Positions 51,794 through 60,120 of a stretch of 64,000 nt of DNA are shown here, one piece after another. A program made the translations under genes and the position numbers. The notes under the pieces are model-generated. The model worked only from the letters and a program-made list of their open reading frames with translations. It did no database searches and had not been told where the DNA came from. The number at the start of each line of letters is the position of its first letter. Position 1 is the stretch's first letter. This DNA is from 54-19 sp038210655 (GTDB taxonomy: Bacteria > Chloroflexota > Chloroflexia > Chloroheliales > Chloroheliaceae): contig JBBQWM010000003.1 in assembly GCA_038210655.1 (NCBI GenBank), positions 1 to 64,000 of the forward strand, given 5' to 3'.

Positions 51794-52210
51794 ATGCGAA
51801 TTATTTACGCGGATGATGCACCTACTATTATGGAACAGGTTTGCGACTGTTTGCGAAGTAACGGTCACGAGGCGGTTGGGGTGGAAACCGACAATTTGCT
51901 CGATTTCCAGGATCAGATCAGTTTTATGCTCAAAAAAGGCTTTGCGCCGGATGTGCTGGTACTGGGTGGTCATAATCTTTTGCGCGACCGGAGTGGACAG
52001 CCACTACTTGATATAAGCGGGTTTGATTTGTGTAACTGGCTTTCGGCTGCTCAACCGGTCAAGGAGTGCCGGGTGATCCTTTTCTCACGCGATGAAGACC
52101 TTCGTAAATTTGCTCACCAGTACCCGGAACTTGGCTTTAAAGCGGTGGTCGCTAAAGACGACCCCAATTATTTATCTAACCTAGTAAGGGCTATCGAAAC
52201 AAATGAATGA
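51794..52210 (+). CDS. Degenerate response-regulator receiver (pseudo-receiver)
   Basis: A 138-residue single receiver domain. The acid pair D7-D8, the Ser in VILFSRDED (about 97) and Lys in VVAKDDPN (about 122) are kept, but the phosphoacceptor Asp is replaced by Gly58 in PDVLVLGG. It therefore cannot be phosphorylated in the normal way and is probably a protein-binding receiver. AAAGGA precedes the ATG. It overlaps the next gene by 8 bases, suggesting a paired function. Confidence 0.8.
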   Translation: MRIIYADDAPTIMEQVCDCLRSNGHEAVGVETDNLLDFQDQISFMLKKGFAPDVLVLGGHNLLRDRSGQPLLDISGFDLCNWLSAAQPVKECRVILFSRDEDLRKFAHQYPELGFKAVVAKDDPNYLSNLVRAIETNE

Positions 52211-52922
52211 AGTTTTAGAGCCGGTTGTGATTGTGGGCGGCTTTCTAAGCGGGCCGAATAATTACACGGGCTGGCAAACCCTGCTGGCAAAACCACCCTA
52301 TCGGCGGCGCAGTTTTGTAGCCGGGATCAATTTGGTGGATTGGACGACGACCCGTGACGAGTCTTTCCGGCCTCAGTTGGCGGCAGTCGCCGAGGCGGTC
52401 GAACGCGCCCGCCGCACGACCGGGGCCGAAAAGGTCTGGTTGGTTTGCCATAGCGCAGGTGGGCGGATTGCTCGCCTTTGGATGGGCGATCAACCCTATG
52501 GCGAAAGCCGTTGTGGTGGCAATCCTTACGTGCGGGGAGTGGTCTTTTTGGGTTCTCCCTACACTACCGCCGAACCCTGGGCCAGACGTAGCGCGGTCTT
52601 CGCCAACCAGAATTATCCCGGTGCGTTTTACCCTCATATCACCTATGTATCGGTTATCGGTAAATCGGTTTTTGGGCAGCGCGACGGCTCTATCGAGCAG
52701 CGTTTGGCCTACCGTGCCTATAGTTCGCTTGACCCCCAACGGGCGGAACGGTGGGGCGATGGGGTAATTACGCTGGCTTCGGCCCATGTGCCAGGAGCCG
52801 AAAATCACGTTCTGGATCGGATTTATCACGTGGGCCTGTTGGGTCGGCCCGGCTATGTTGCTCCGCAGGCTCTCAAGGTCTGGGCAAGTCATCTGGACTC
52901 AAATGAGGCTGCCTCTGCCTGA
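52203..52922 (+). CDS. Alpha/beta-hydrolase (lipase-like)
   Basis: A 239-residue hydrolase. The nucleophile elbow CHSAGGRIARLWMGD is at about residues 81-95 (Ser in HSAGG); the oxyanion region is VVIVGGFLSG at the start. The catalytic acid and His (DGVIT...ENHVLDRIYHVG, about 185-215) are in order. No signal peptide. It resembles esterases or lipases of the GPI-deacylase-like group. The start overlaps the pseudo-receiver gene. Confidence 0.75.
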   Translation: MNEVLEPVVIVGGFLSGPNNYTGWQTLLAKPPYRRRSFVAGINLVDWTTTRDESFRPQLAAVAEAVERARRTTGAEKVWLVCHSAGGRIARLWMGDQPYGESRCGGNPYVRGVVFLGSPYTTAEPWARRSAVFANQNYPGAFYPHITYVSVIGKSVFGQRDGSIEQRLAYRAYSSLDPQRAERWGDGVITLASAHVPGAENHVLDRIYHVGLLGRPGYVAPQALKVWASHLDSNEAASA

Positions 52923-52982
52923 GCTATGCTATTGACCTGAACACAAAAGGCTAAACCTGAGATAATGTAGGTATCAGGTAGC

Positions 52983-53050
52983 AGGTATCAGGTACCGGGT
53001 TTTAGCCGGGCTAAGTCTTACCTGAAGCCTGAGACCTGATACCTAAAAAA
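52983..53050 (+). terminator. Hairpin terminator with A-rich tail
   Basis: AGGTATCAGGT (52983-52993) and ACCTGATACCT (53034-53044) pair perfectly and are followed by AAAAAATTAAT. The same AGGTATxAGGT words occur in the hairpin at 36598-36642. It separates the hydrolase from the phosphoesterase gene. Confidence 0.65.
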
Positions 53051-53108
53051 TTAATCTTTAAAGCGCAGACCAGTAATATTAACCCTCGAACAATAAGAAA
53101 GGTACTTC

Positions 53109-53996
53109 TTGAAAATAGCAGCTTTTTCGGATATTCACGCTAACTTGTACGCCCTACAAGCCGTTTTGGAAGATATTAGTCGGTTGGGCGGAGACGTGCA
53201 ATTGGTGGTAGCGGGCGACTTTTTGAACTGCGGCCCCTTTCCACGCGAAACGCTCGAATTGATACGTGCTTTGCCTGGAGCGGTGATTATCGCCGGGAAC
53301 CACGAGGAGTATGTGCTGGAACAGGACGCGGCTTTGCAAAATGGCGGTGTGAAGCCGCCCTACCGAACTTTGTTTGCTCCCGCGATCTGGACAACTAACC
53401 AGCTTACCAGAGAGGAACTGGAATGGTTGCGTGAATTGCCCCGGCAGGCGACCCTGGCGGGGCCGGACGGTTCGCAAGTCGCGATTGTGCATGGTTCGCC
53501 CCGCCACCAGACCGAGGGCCTTACGCCTGATTTGGACGAACTTCGGCTGAACGAGATTTTTGAGGGGCAGGTTGCACCGACCCGCCTCTGGATTTCGGGC
53601 CATACCCATCGCCCGGTGATTATTCGCTGGCGGGGAATGACCATTACCAATTGCGGTTCGGTCGGAGCGCCCTTTGATGGGGATCACCGGGCCTCTTATC
53701 TGCTGGCGGAGTGGGACGAGCGCCAGGCCGATTGGTACGTCGAACATCGGCGGGTCGCTTACGATCACGAAAAAGCGCTGGCTGCGATGCAGGCCAATAG
53801 CGCCTACGACCAGGGCGGGCCGTTTATGCGCTTGATGTGGTACAACCTTAAAATCGCCGGTACTTGCGACGTGCGCAGCTTTGTCAGCCATTATACCAAA
53901 TTGGGCGATTATCCCGCCCCGCCCGATGACTTTCCCCACCTCGAAAGGGCGGTTGAGGTGCATCTAGCCCGCTATCAGGCCACCCACAAATCTTAA
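53109..53996 (+). CDS. Calcineurin-like metallophosphoesterase
   Basis: A 295-residue enzyme with the metallophosphatase metal motifs: FSDIHANLYALQAV (D-x-H, residues 7-9), AGDFLNCGPFP (GD, about 35), AGNHEEYVLEQ (GNHE, about 60), VHGSPRHQ (about 124) and SGHTHRPVIIRW (GHTH, about 164). It is like YfcE/YvnB cytoplasmic phosphodiesterases acting on nucleotides or phosphoesters. The start is TTG at 53109 with AAAGG at 6 nt. The substrate is unknown. Confidence 0.86.
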   Translation: MKIAAFSDIHANLYALQAVLEDISRLGGDVQLVVAGDFLNCGPFPRETLELIRALPGAVIIAGNHEEYVLEQDAALQNGGVKPPYRTLFAPAIWTTNQLTREELEWLRELPRQATLAGPDGSQVAIVHGSPRHQTEGLTPDLDELRLNEIFEGQVAPTRLWISGHTHRPVIIRWRGMTITNCGSVGAPFDGDHRASYLLAEWDERQADWYVEHRRVAYDHEKALAAMQANSAYDQGGPFMRLMWYNLKIAGTCDVRSFVSHYTKLGDYPAPPDDFPHLERAVEVHLARYQATHKS

Positions 53997-54116
53997 ATTT
54001 AATAGTCAGTCTAAAATCCAGTTAGAAAGGGGGTTGACCTTCTGCTCGAAATTATGTAAACTAAAAGGGTGTCGTAACGGTTGGTGGCTGGATAACTTAG
54101 ATTACAGGCGACTCGT

Positions 54117-56135
54117 GTGGCTCGAAGCAAATTCTCTTTCAGGCAATCCTGGCCCTTAAAACGAAACCAGTTGGGACTGGCCCTTATAGTTTGGCTGTTG
54201 ACCGCACTGGTCTTGTCCGGTTGTGGGGACGAACCGCGCCCTCCCGTGCGTAGCCAGGTCGATTTGCCGGGCGACCCGACTGCGACCCCGCCTTTTCCGG
54301 CGCGGGGTGGGCCGACTACCCCGACCCCGACCAGCGATGCCGCCCGCGCCTTTGACAGTCCGCCACCGCTTTTCCCGACTAACACCCCTTTGCCCTCGTC
54401 TCGCCCGGTCGATGCGACCGCGACGGCTGGTTTTTTGGAAACCAATTTGACCCCGACCGCCGTCCCGACCGGTCAACTGGCCTATGTCCAGGCCGGCAAT
54501 CTGTGGCTAATTGATGATACGGGCAGCAATCGTCGTCAGCTGACCGATAGCGCCGACATCGGCAGCGATTCGGTTTTAAGCTGGAGTCTGGCGCGTGATC
54601 GGCTGGTGTATGTCTCCCGGGCCGCTGAATTGTGGACGGTGGATTTGCAGGGTAAGCGCACGCTGGTTTTTAGCGCGACCCGCTCGGCCCGCTTGAGCGC
54701 TCCGGCGAAATTACCGCCTTTGCCGACCGTCCCCCAGCCCGAAACTACTACTCCGCGCCCAAACCCACCCACGCCCACGGCGGCCCCAGTTCGGAGCGGC
54801 CTTCAAATATCCAGCCCGGTTTGGTCGCCGGACGGTCGTTATGTAGCCTTCAATTTCTATGCGGGTGAGAGTGGTTTATTGGCTGGGAGCGAGGTTTGGA
54901 TTGCCGACTTGTTGACCGAGAAAATTATTTTGAAAAAAGTGGGCGATGGTTTTGGGCCGGGCTGGTCGCCCGATAGCCGTACCCTGGCCTACCTGAGCCG
55001 AGGCGAGACCCGGGCCGGAGCGCCCCGCCCGACGATCAATCTGACCCCGCCCGGTACTTCGCTTTTGCCAGTCACACGCGGCTCTAACGCCGAAGCCGCC
55101 CAACCCCCGGCCGCTACCACTCCGCCCGGTCCAAGTCCGGCGGCCCTCACCCCTAGTCCCTCACAGGTAGCGGCCAGCCCGACCTCGTTTATTATCCGGC
55201 CCGGTTCGACTTTACAACCCAGCCCAAACGGAAGTCCGAGCGCTACGCCTGCCCCCACTCCGACTCCAACCCCGACCCTCAATCTGGTAGCTTTGCCATC
55301 GCCGACTCCGACCCCGACTTATCCGCCGGTCTATCTGGGAAGCTATGCCGCCAACAAGTTATTGCTCTATACTGTTGCTAACGGCAAAACTAGCACGCTA
55401 CTAGATAGCGATAAGCTGCCGGAAGCTTTTATTGATGTTAATAATCTGTTGCGCTCGTATGTGCCGGTTCCGTTGCAAGCGGCCTGGTGGTCGCCCGATG
55501 GTCGCTATATTGCGTTTGCCGACCGCGTATCGGTAGTGGGGGTGCTGGCTATCACGGCGGGGAGTAGCCCGGTAATCTGGACTGGCTTGCCTCAGGGTTA
55601 TGCCGTTTACGATTTGGATTGGCTACCACGCAGCGATGGCGTTTTCTACCGCTTTAACAATCCTTACGGGGATGATAGTAGCCGAGTGGCGTTGGTCACT
55701 TTTAGTAATGTTAGTGGTAACGCGGGTGCAAGTGGGGATGTGACTAACCGAAGTCTAATCAAGATTAACATCTTGTCGGGTACACAAGTGAGTTGTCCGA
55801 GCTTATCGCCGGGCGGTAATTATTTTTCGTACTACGATGGGGCCGTGTTGGTCATAACCAGGCCGGACGGCTCGGTCGTCAGTAGCTATTCCGACTCAAC
55901 CTGTCCAGCCTGGTCTCCCTTTGGGCGCACTTTTGCGACCATCCGCAAAAACAGTGATGGTACGATTGTCCTGAATAGTCTCGATCAAGCCCAACCGCGT
56001 TTGCTCTTATCGGCGCGGGCGGTCGAACGGGTCTACTGGATACGTTCGGACCCGTCTTACCTGGGCGGTCAACCGCCGGTCGGCAACCCGGTCGCGCCGA
56101 CCGCCCTCGCCAACCCGCTTACGCCCCGACCCTAA
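54117..56135 (+). CDS. TolB/WD-like beta-propeller lipoprotein
   Basis: A 672-residue exported lipoprotein. The signal peptide (LGLALIVWLLTALVLSGCG) has a lipid Cys at about 36. A Pro/Thr/Ala-rich linker follows (to about 115). The rest contains repeated beta-propeller blades with WSPDGRYVAF, WSPDSRTLAYLS, WWSPDGRYIAFAD and LSPGGNYFSYYDG, separated by a long Pro/Thr/Ser-rich insert at about 310-400. The WSPDGRYIAF-type motif is that of TolB/DPP4-like propellers. It likely acts on the cell surface as a binding platform. GTG start at 54117; no strong ribosome site. Confidence 0.78.
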   Translation: MARSKFSFRQSWPLKRNQLGLALIVWLLTALVLSGCGDEPRPPVRSQVDLPGDPTATPPFPARGGPTTPTPTSDAARAFDSPPPLFPTNTPLPSSRPVDATATAGFLETNLTPTAVPTGQLAYVQAGNLWLIDDTGSNRRQLTDSADIGSDSVLSWSLARDRLVYVSRAAELWTVDLQGKRTLVFSATRSARLSAPAKLPPLPTVPQPETTTPRPNPPTPTAAPVRSGLQISSPVWSPDGRYVAFNFYAGESGLLAGSEVWIADLLTEKIILKKVGDGFGPGWSPDSRTLAYLSRGETRAGAPRPTINLTPPGTSLLPVTRGSNAEAAQPPAATTPPGPSPAALTPSPSQVAASPTSFIIRPGSTLQPSPNGSPSATPAPTPTPTPTLNLVALPSPTPTPTYPPVYLGSYAANKLLLYTVANGKTSTLLDSDKLPEAFIDVNNLLRSYVPVPLQAAWWSPDGRYIAFADRVSVVGVLAITAGSSPVIWTGLPQGYAVYDLDWLPRSDGVFYRFNNPYGDDSSRVALVTFSNVSGNAGASGDVTNRSLIKINILSGTQVSCPSLSPGGNYFSYYDGAVLVITRPDGSVVSSYSDSTCPAWSPFGRTFATIRKNSDGTIVLNSLDQAQPRLLLSARAVERVYWIRSDPSYLGGQPPVGNPVAPTALANPLTPRP

Positions 56136-56343
56136 GAGCGTAGATTTTGCGGGCTTTTCCCAGCTTCTTTTTCGCTTCTTCGATGCGCTCTTCCAACCCG
56201 GCTACCCGCTTTTTCCAGCCTTCCTGCTCCTGCTTGTTTTTGGCAGCACTGGCAGCGTAAATCTGGTACATGCCCAACGTTTTTTCGAGCATCTCAATCT
56301 CATTTTCGATCCACTTGGGGTCGGTTGAAGCTCCACCTCGCAT
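56119..56343 (-). CDS. Small coiled-coil protein
   Basis: A 74-residue protein (MRGGASTDPKWIENEIEML, then EERIEEAKKKLGKARKIY). Heptad patterns with Glu/Lys suggest two coiled coils. AAGGAG sits 7 nt before the ATG, and the structured element copy 2 lies directly upstream. Its 3' end overlaps the convergent lipoprotein gene by 17 bases. No family was recognised, but the good ribosome site and shared element support a real gene. Confidence 0.7.
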   Translation of the reverse strand: MRGGASTDPKWIENEIEMLEKTLGMYQIYAASAAKNKQEQEGWKKRVAGLEERIEEAKKKLGKARKIYALRVGA

Positions 56344-56357
56344 AGCATTACTCCTTT

Positions 56358-56416
56358 AAATTAACAGGGATGTACACACCCATACGGGCGTAAACAGGCT
56401 AAAATATAGTCCCCTG
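56358..56416 (-). promoter_or_regulatory. Structured 5'-UTR element, copy 2
   Basis: On the minus strand, 56406-56358 repeats 3876-3924 with one mismatch in 49. The inner hairpin GTTTACGCCC-GTAT-GGGTGTGTAC is identical to copy 1. The outer stem pairs CAGGGG (56416-56411) with CCCTG, with a G-T pair where copy 1 has A-T, so pairing is kept. It ends just before the AAGGAG of the coiled-coil gene, in the same orientation as copy 1. The rest of the gap to 56840 holds nothing recognised. Confidence 0.6.
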
Positions 56417-56840
56417 TGACTGGCTAGTTTGATTGGCCCGCTTGCGTCCTGCTCACAGCATCGCTTTCTTTAGTTTAAGACAGGTTTTATATAATTATAA
56501 CCCATCTCAAGCTGACTATAGCTGACTATAAAGGAAGGTTTGGAGAAGAGATGAGTAAGGAAAATAAGAAAAAGTGATTAATAGGAAAAGCTGCCTGACA
56601 CCTAAAGAGGGGTCGGCAGCTAAACCTGAGGGGATAGGGGAAGAGATGTTGAGAGGGTCTGGAGGAGCTGACCCACTCAGCACTATGGCTTAAATTCAAT
56701 GGATAAGTGCTTTCGAGCTTGCAGAACCTTTGGCTCTACCTATTTGTATTTCCTTCATGGCTATAATAGCGCAGAGATGTTAATAGGACTTTAAGAAGTC
56801 TTTAATATCCTGTTATAGCCGGGTTAAAGTTTAGTTCAAA

Positions 56841-56876
56841 AAAAAAGCCCTCACCTAAATACTGTGAGAGCTTTAT
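56841..56876 (-). terminator. Intrinsic terminator of the lipoprotein gene at 56903
   Basis: Minus strand: AGCTCTCACAGTATTT ... GGTGAGGGCT forms a stem followed by at least eight T (the A-run at 56841-56848 on the plus strand). It lies just after the stop at 56903. This is a classical intrinsic terminator. Confidence 0.8.
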
Positions 56877-56902
56877 TCTGAAGTTTATCTGATTGGGAGG
56901 AC

Positions 56903-57349
56903 TTATTTCTCTCCCGTGAAGACCATATAAAGCGTGTCTTTATCGGTCACGCCGGTAAACCCGATCAAACTGGCAGCGGAACCAGGCAGGCCCATTATAA
57001 TAGCAGCCTTATTATCCTTCTGATAACCAACCACAAAGCCTTTGAGTTGGTCTAGCGATTTGGCTGCGTCCGCCCCCATTTCGCTGGTCTTGTCGTCCCA
57101 ACCGTTCTTGCTAAAGTTGTCGGTGAAGAAAGACTTAACCTTGTTGGTGTCGTCGCCAGTCTTGTAGGCTTCGACTTTGGCGTTCTTGACATCCTTGATC
57201 CCCGAAGTAAACTGGGTCTTGAGTGCGTCCGGCATGGTAACACTGGTACCGCCAGTGTAGGTAGGAACGGTAGCATCTCCGCCACAGGCCACCAGTAGGA
57301 CGCTTGTCAACAGGGCCATGATAAACAGAGATACAATACGTTTTTTCAT
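56903..57349 (-). CDS. Small lipoprotein of unknown function
   Basis: 148 residues from ATG 57349 with AAGGAGA 6 nt upstream; a longer reading to 57505 adds 52 codons without support. The signal peptide MKKRIVSLFIMALLTSVLLVAC has the lipid Cys at about 22. The mature part (about 125 residues) is polar with repeated small motifs, TSGIKDVKNAKVEAYKTGDD and VKSFFTDNFSKNGWDD, like short secreted domains that occur in Chloroflexi. Function unknown. Promoter-like TATAAT lies at 57470-57465 and a strong terminator follows. Confidence 0.75.
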   Translation of the reverse strand: MKKRIVSLFIMALLTSVLLVACGGDATVPTYTGGTSVTMPDALKTQFTSGIKDVKNAKVEAYKTGDDTNKVKSFFTDNFSKNGWDDKTSEMGADAAKSLDQLKGFVVGYQKDNKAAIIMGLPGSAASLIGFTGVTDKDTLYMVFTGEK

Positions 57350-57464
57350 AGATACTCTCCTTCTAAACTGCTTGACTAATAAAATCAGTTGCAAAAGTCT
57401 CACAAATAACGGATCGCACCTTACTAGCAATCTGTAGAACCGGATGATAAATACCTTAGTGTGA

Positions 57465-57493
57465 ATTATACACTCATTTAGGTTAAAACCAGT
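57465..57493 (-). promoter_or_regulatory. Promoter of the small lipoprotein gene
   Basis: TGTATAAT on the minus strand places a -10 TATAAT at 57470-57465, about 115 bases before the ATG. The short inverted words AGTGT and ACACT flank it (57459-57475). No clear -35 is seen. The gap between 57350 and 57690 holds nothing else recognised. Confidence 0.4.
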
Positions 57494-57690
57494 GCCTACA
57501 ATCACAGTTTTTGAGTTAGCTAAGTCATAGCTTATGGCTTCTTCTTCGAGTCAGATCAGGCTATTTTTACAACAGCCATTTGTCTTTTGTGAGGGCCAGG
57601 TTTGGTTAAGGTTGGAAAATTAGAGATGGGTTAAAGAATTAGGAATACCGATTGGTTTATTAAAAAGGCCGTAGGTTAAAAGCTCATGCT

Positions 57691-57738
57691 AAAAGACGGC
57701 TTCAATCTAAGGCAGTTCAAAAGGATTAAAGCCGTTTT
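57691..57738 (-). terminator. Hairpin after the small helical protein gene
   Basis: ACGGCTTCAATC (57696-57707) and GATTAAAGCCGT (57724-57735) pair with one mismatch; the minus strand continues with CTTTT. It lies just beyond the stop at 57764. Confidence 0.6.
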
Positions 57739-57763
57739 AACACTGATAAATTGTTTGATAAGG

Positions 57764-58000
57764 TTAGATCTCGTAAGAAAGCGGCAAGGGGCCACTCTTG
57801 AGTTGGCGACTGGCTTCTAGGGCGGTGGCTAGATAGGCCCGTGCATTCGCCAGATTTGTCCAGATGTAATGAAATTCGCTCCCCTGGCAGGTACTAATTT
57901 GGAGGGCCAGCCGGTTCACCTCGGCTTGTACCTGCTCGATCTCCTGGCACAACTCATTTTTGCCCTGCGTCCCACGCTTGTCCAATTCAGCTTGTTTCAT
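57764..58000 (-). CDS. Small helical protein, unknown
   Basis: 78 residues from ATG 58000 with AAAGAGG at 7 nt; nine earlier codons lack a ribosome site. The sequence (KNELCQEIEQVQAEVNRLALQISTCQG ... IWTNLANARAYLATALEASRQLKSG) is two amphipathic helices with two Cys. No family was recognised. It stands alone; the gap to 58305 is empty. Confidence 0.6.
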   Translation of the reverse strand: MKQAELDKRGTQGKNELCQEIEQVQAEVNRLALQISTCQGSEFHYIWTNLANARAYLATALEASRQLKSGPLPLSYEI

Positions 58001-58305
58001 ACTTTTACCTCTTTCCCCGGTCTGCACATCAGTAAGTTAAGTTTGTTAGTATAATAAGTCAAGATTAGCCATTTGTCAAGTTATTGGCGATTTAGCCTAA
58101 TTTTAGCATACTCAAGTTGAGTAAGAAATGAGCAGTTTTTGGTCTGGAAATTTAACATTCTGATGGTAAACTGGTACTGTTTTGAAACGGTAAACTTATT
58201 GGACAGGTTTTGTAAAATGGTAATTCTAGGATCGGTTCGGTAAGGGAAAGTTATCGACCGCTGGAGCGGGCTTTGGGGTAAAAATATAAAAAGTAGGAGA
58301 GAGCT

Positions 58306-59739
58306 ATGTCAAAATACCAGTATGATTTAGTCGTAATTGGGGGTGGTTCAGGTGGATTAGTAGCGGCCAGGGTGGGGGCAGCGTTGGGCGCTCGTACCTG
58401 CTTGATTGACAAAGAACGGTTAGGGGGCGATTGTTTGCATTATGGTTGTGTGCCTAGCAAAAGTCTGATCCACGCTGCCAAGATCGTCCAAACCGCGCGT
58501 GAGGCGGCTATGTTTACCGTTAGCGGAGAAGAAGTTAAGCTAGAAATTGACATGGCGAAAGTGACCGCTCGGATTCAAGGGGTGATCGAGCGTGTGAGCG
58601 AGGCGGAGCAGGTTTACGTCGAGGATGTGGAGGTAAAGTTTGGTCAGGCCGAATTTGTATCGGCTCACGAGTTGCTATTGGACGGTCAGAGCCTGACCGC
58701 TCAAGCTTTTATCATCGGCACTGGCTCCCGGCCCAATGTGCCAAATTTAGAAGGTTTGGAAGAGGCCGGGTATTTGACCAACGAAGATGTATTTGATTTG
58801 ATGCATCTGCCGCCTACGGTAGTGATCGTGGGGTGTGGGCCGATTGGGGTCGAGATGGCCCAGGCTTTTGCCCGGTTGGGTAGCCAGGTGACGGTGTTAC
58901 AGGGGCCAGACCGCATCTTGCCCAGAGAAGAGCCGGAAATGTCCGAAATTATCAGCGAAGTCCTGACCCGTGCTGGCGTAAAGGTATTGACCGGGACGCG
59001 GTTGCAACAGGTTCGCAAAGAGGGTGATAAGAAAATCGTGCTGGCGAAACGGGTCGATAACGAAGTGGTAGAAATATCCACCGACGAGATTATTCTGGCG
59101 CTGGGACGCACCCCCAATACTGCTGGATTAAAGCTGGAAGAGGCCGGTATCAAGTACGACGCGAAGGGGATCAAGGTCAACGATTATTTGCAGACCGAGG
59201 CCGATAATATCTACGCCATTGGCGATGTGATCGGCGGCTACCTGTTTACCCACGTGGCGGCTTATCAGGGTGGTGTAGCCGTCCGCAATGCGCTGGTTCC
59301 GATTGGGCGCAAAAAGGTCGATTATCGGGTCGTTCCCTGGACGACCTTTACCGACCCGGAAGCTTCCCGCGTCGGTCTGACCGAGGAAGAAGCCCGCAAA
59401 CAGCATGGCAAAATTCAGGTATTGCGGTTCCCATGGAAAGAGATTGATCGCGCCCAGGCCGAAGGCGAAACGGATGGTTACATCAAGCTAGTGCTGAACG
59501 AAAAGGGCGAAGAAATCCTGGGAGCGCATTTGGTTGGGGCGCGGTCGGGAGAAATGCTGGCGGAAGTCGCATTGGCGATGCAGCACAAATTGGGGATTAG
59601 TGGCATTCTGGCGACGATCCACGCCTACCCAACTATCGCGACCGGATTGCAGAACGCCGCATTTGAAGCTTATCTCGCCTCAAATGCGGCTCGCTCAAAC
59701 AAAAAGATCGTTAGCACCGTGCTTTCGTTCCGAGGTTAG
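58306..59739 (+). CDS. FAD-dependent pyridine nucleotide-disulfide oxidoreductase (dihydrolipoyl dehydrogenase/mercuric reductase-like)
   Basis: A 477-residue flavoprotein with the FAD motif VVIGGGSGGLVAARVGAALG (about 9-28), redox-active CLHYGC (about 46-51) in GGDCLHYGCVPSKS, NAD(P) motif VVIVGCGPIGVEMAQAFARLG (about 176-196) and the second FAD motif YAIGDVIGGYLFTHVA (about 305). The C-terminal HAYPT (about 446) carries the catalytic His. No lipoyl complex or mer genes are nearby, and the MerA N-terminal metal domain and C-terminal Cys pair are absent. It could be a lipoamide dehydrogenase, or a relative that reduces quinones or thiols. Confidence 0.85.
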   Translation: MSKYQYDLVVIGGGSGGLVAARVGAALGARTCLIDKERLGGDCLHYGCVPSKSLIHAAKIVQTAREAAMFTVSGEEVKLEIDMAKVTARIQGVIERVSEAEQVYVEDVEVKFGQAEFVSAHELLLDGQSLTAQAFIIGTGSRPNVPNLEGLEEAGYLTNEDVFDLMHLPPTVVIVGCGPIGVEMAQAFARLGSQVTVLQGPDRILPREEPEMSEIISEVLTRAGVKVLTGTRLQQVRKEGDKKIVLAKRVDNEVVEISTDEIILALGRTPNTAGLKLEEAGIKYDAKGIKVNDYLQTEADNIYAIGDVIGGYLFTHVAAYQGGVAVRNALVPIGRKKVDYRVVPWTTFTDPEASRVGLTEEEARKQHGKIQVLRFPWKEIDRAQAEGETDGYIKLVLNEKGEEILGAHLVGARSGEMLAEVALAMQHKLGISGILATIHAYPTIATGLQNAAFEAYLASNAARSNKKIVSTVLSFRG

Positions 59740-59751
59740 GCCATTTTTATT

Positions 59752-59882
59752 GTGTAGAGGCGACCCATGCGGCAATTGCTCCAAGTAATTAGAAAGTCGA
59801 TCTGTAATTATTTGGAGCAATTGCCGCATAGGGTCGCCCCTGCCAGCCCGATGCCTTTGCAATTTGCTGTAAAGCCTGCCTT
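59752..59882. repeat. R1 interspersed repeat with long stem
   Basis: GGCGACCCATGCGGCAATTG (from 59760) and CAATTGCCGCATAGGGTCGC form a long nearly perfect stem, interrupted only by a ~12-base loop near 59795. The right end CAGCCCGATGCCTTTGCAA then GCTGTAA is the R1 end. It lies just after the oxidoreductase stop and may act as its terminator. It occupies most of the gap 59740-59992. Confidence 0.8.
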
Positions 59883-59992
59883 ATTTCAATGGGGTTGCTC
59901 CTGACCCGTAAACCTTTCTTAATTCCCCTCCAAAGCCCGGCACAAATAGACTTTATGTACAGATATGAACTCTATTCTTCACTTTAAAATCG

Positions 59993-60075
59993 TTGCGAAG
60001 TACATCTCTTTGGCTTATAATAGCGTACAATAAGAGAAGTAGATGCAAGCATTTGCAATCCCAATGAATTGCATC
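59993..60075 (+). promoter_or_regulatory. Promoter and candidate metal-regulator boxes of the metal transporter
   Basis: -35 TTGCGA (59993-59998), 17-bp spacer and -10 TATAAT (60016-60021). Downstream, TGCAAGCATTTGCA (60044-60057) is a 5-4-5 inverted repeat, and GATGCAA (60042-60048) pairs with TTGCATC (60069-60075). These TTGCA half sites lie between the promoter and the gene, as metal-repressor operators do. No Zur, MntR or other regulator is in the window. Assignment is inference. Confidence 0.45.
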
Positions 60076-60120
60076 ATTATGAGTTACATTATTGGAACAC
60101 AACTCAGGAGAGACTTTTTT

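Noticed and set aside
58306..59739. Mercuric reductase annotation
   Set aside because: The N-terminal metal domain and the C-terminal Cys pair are missing and no mer genes are nearby; the general family name is safer.
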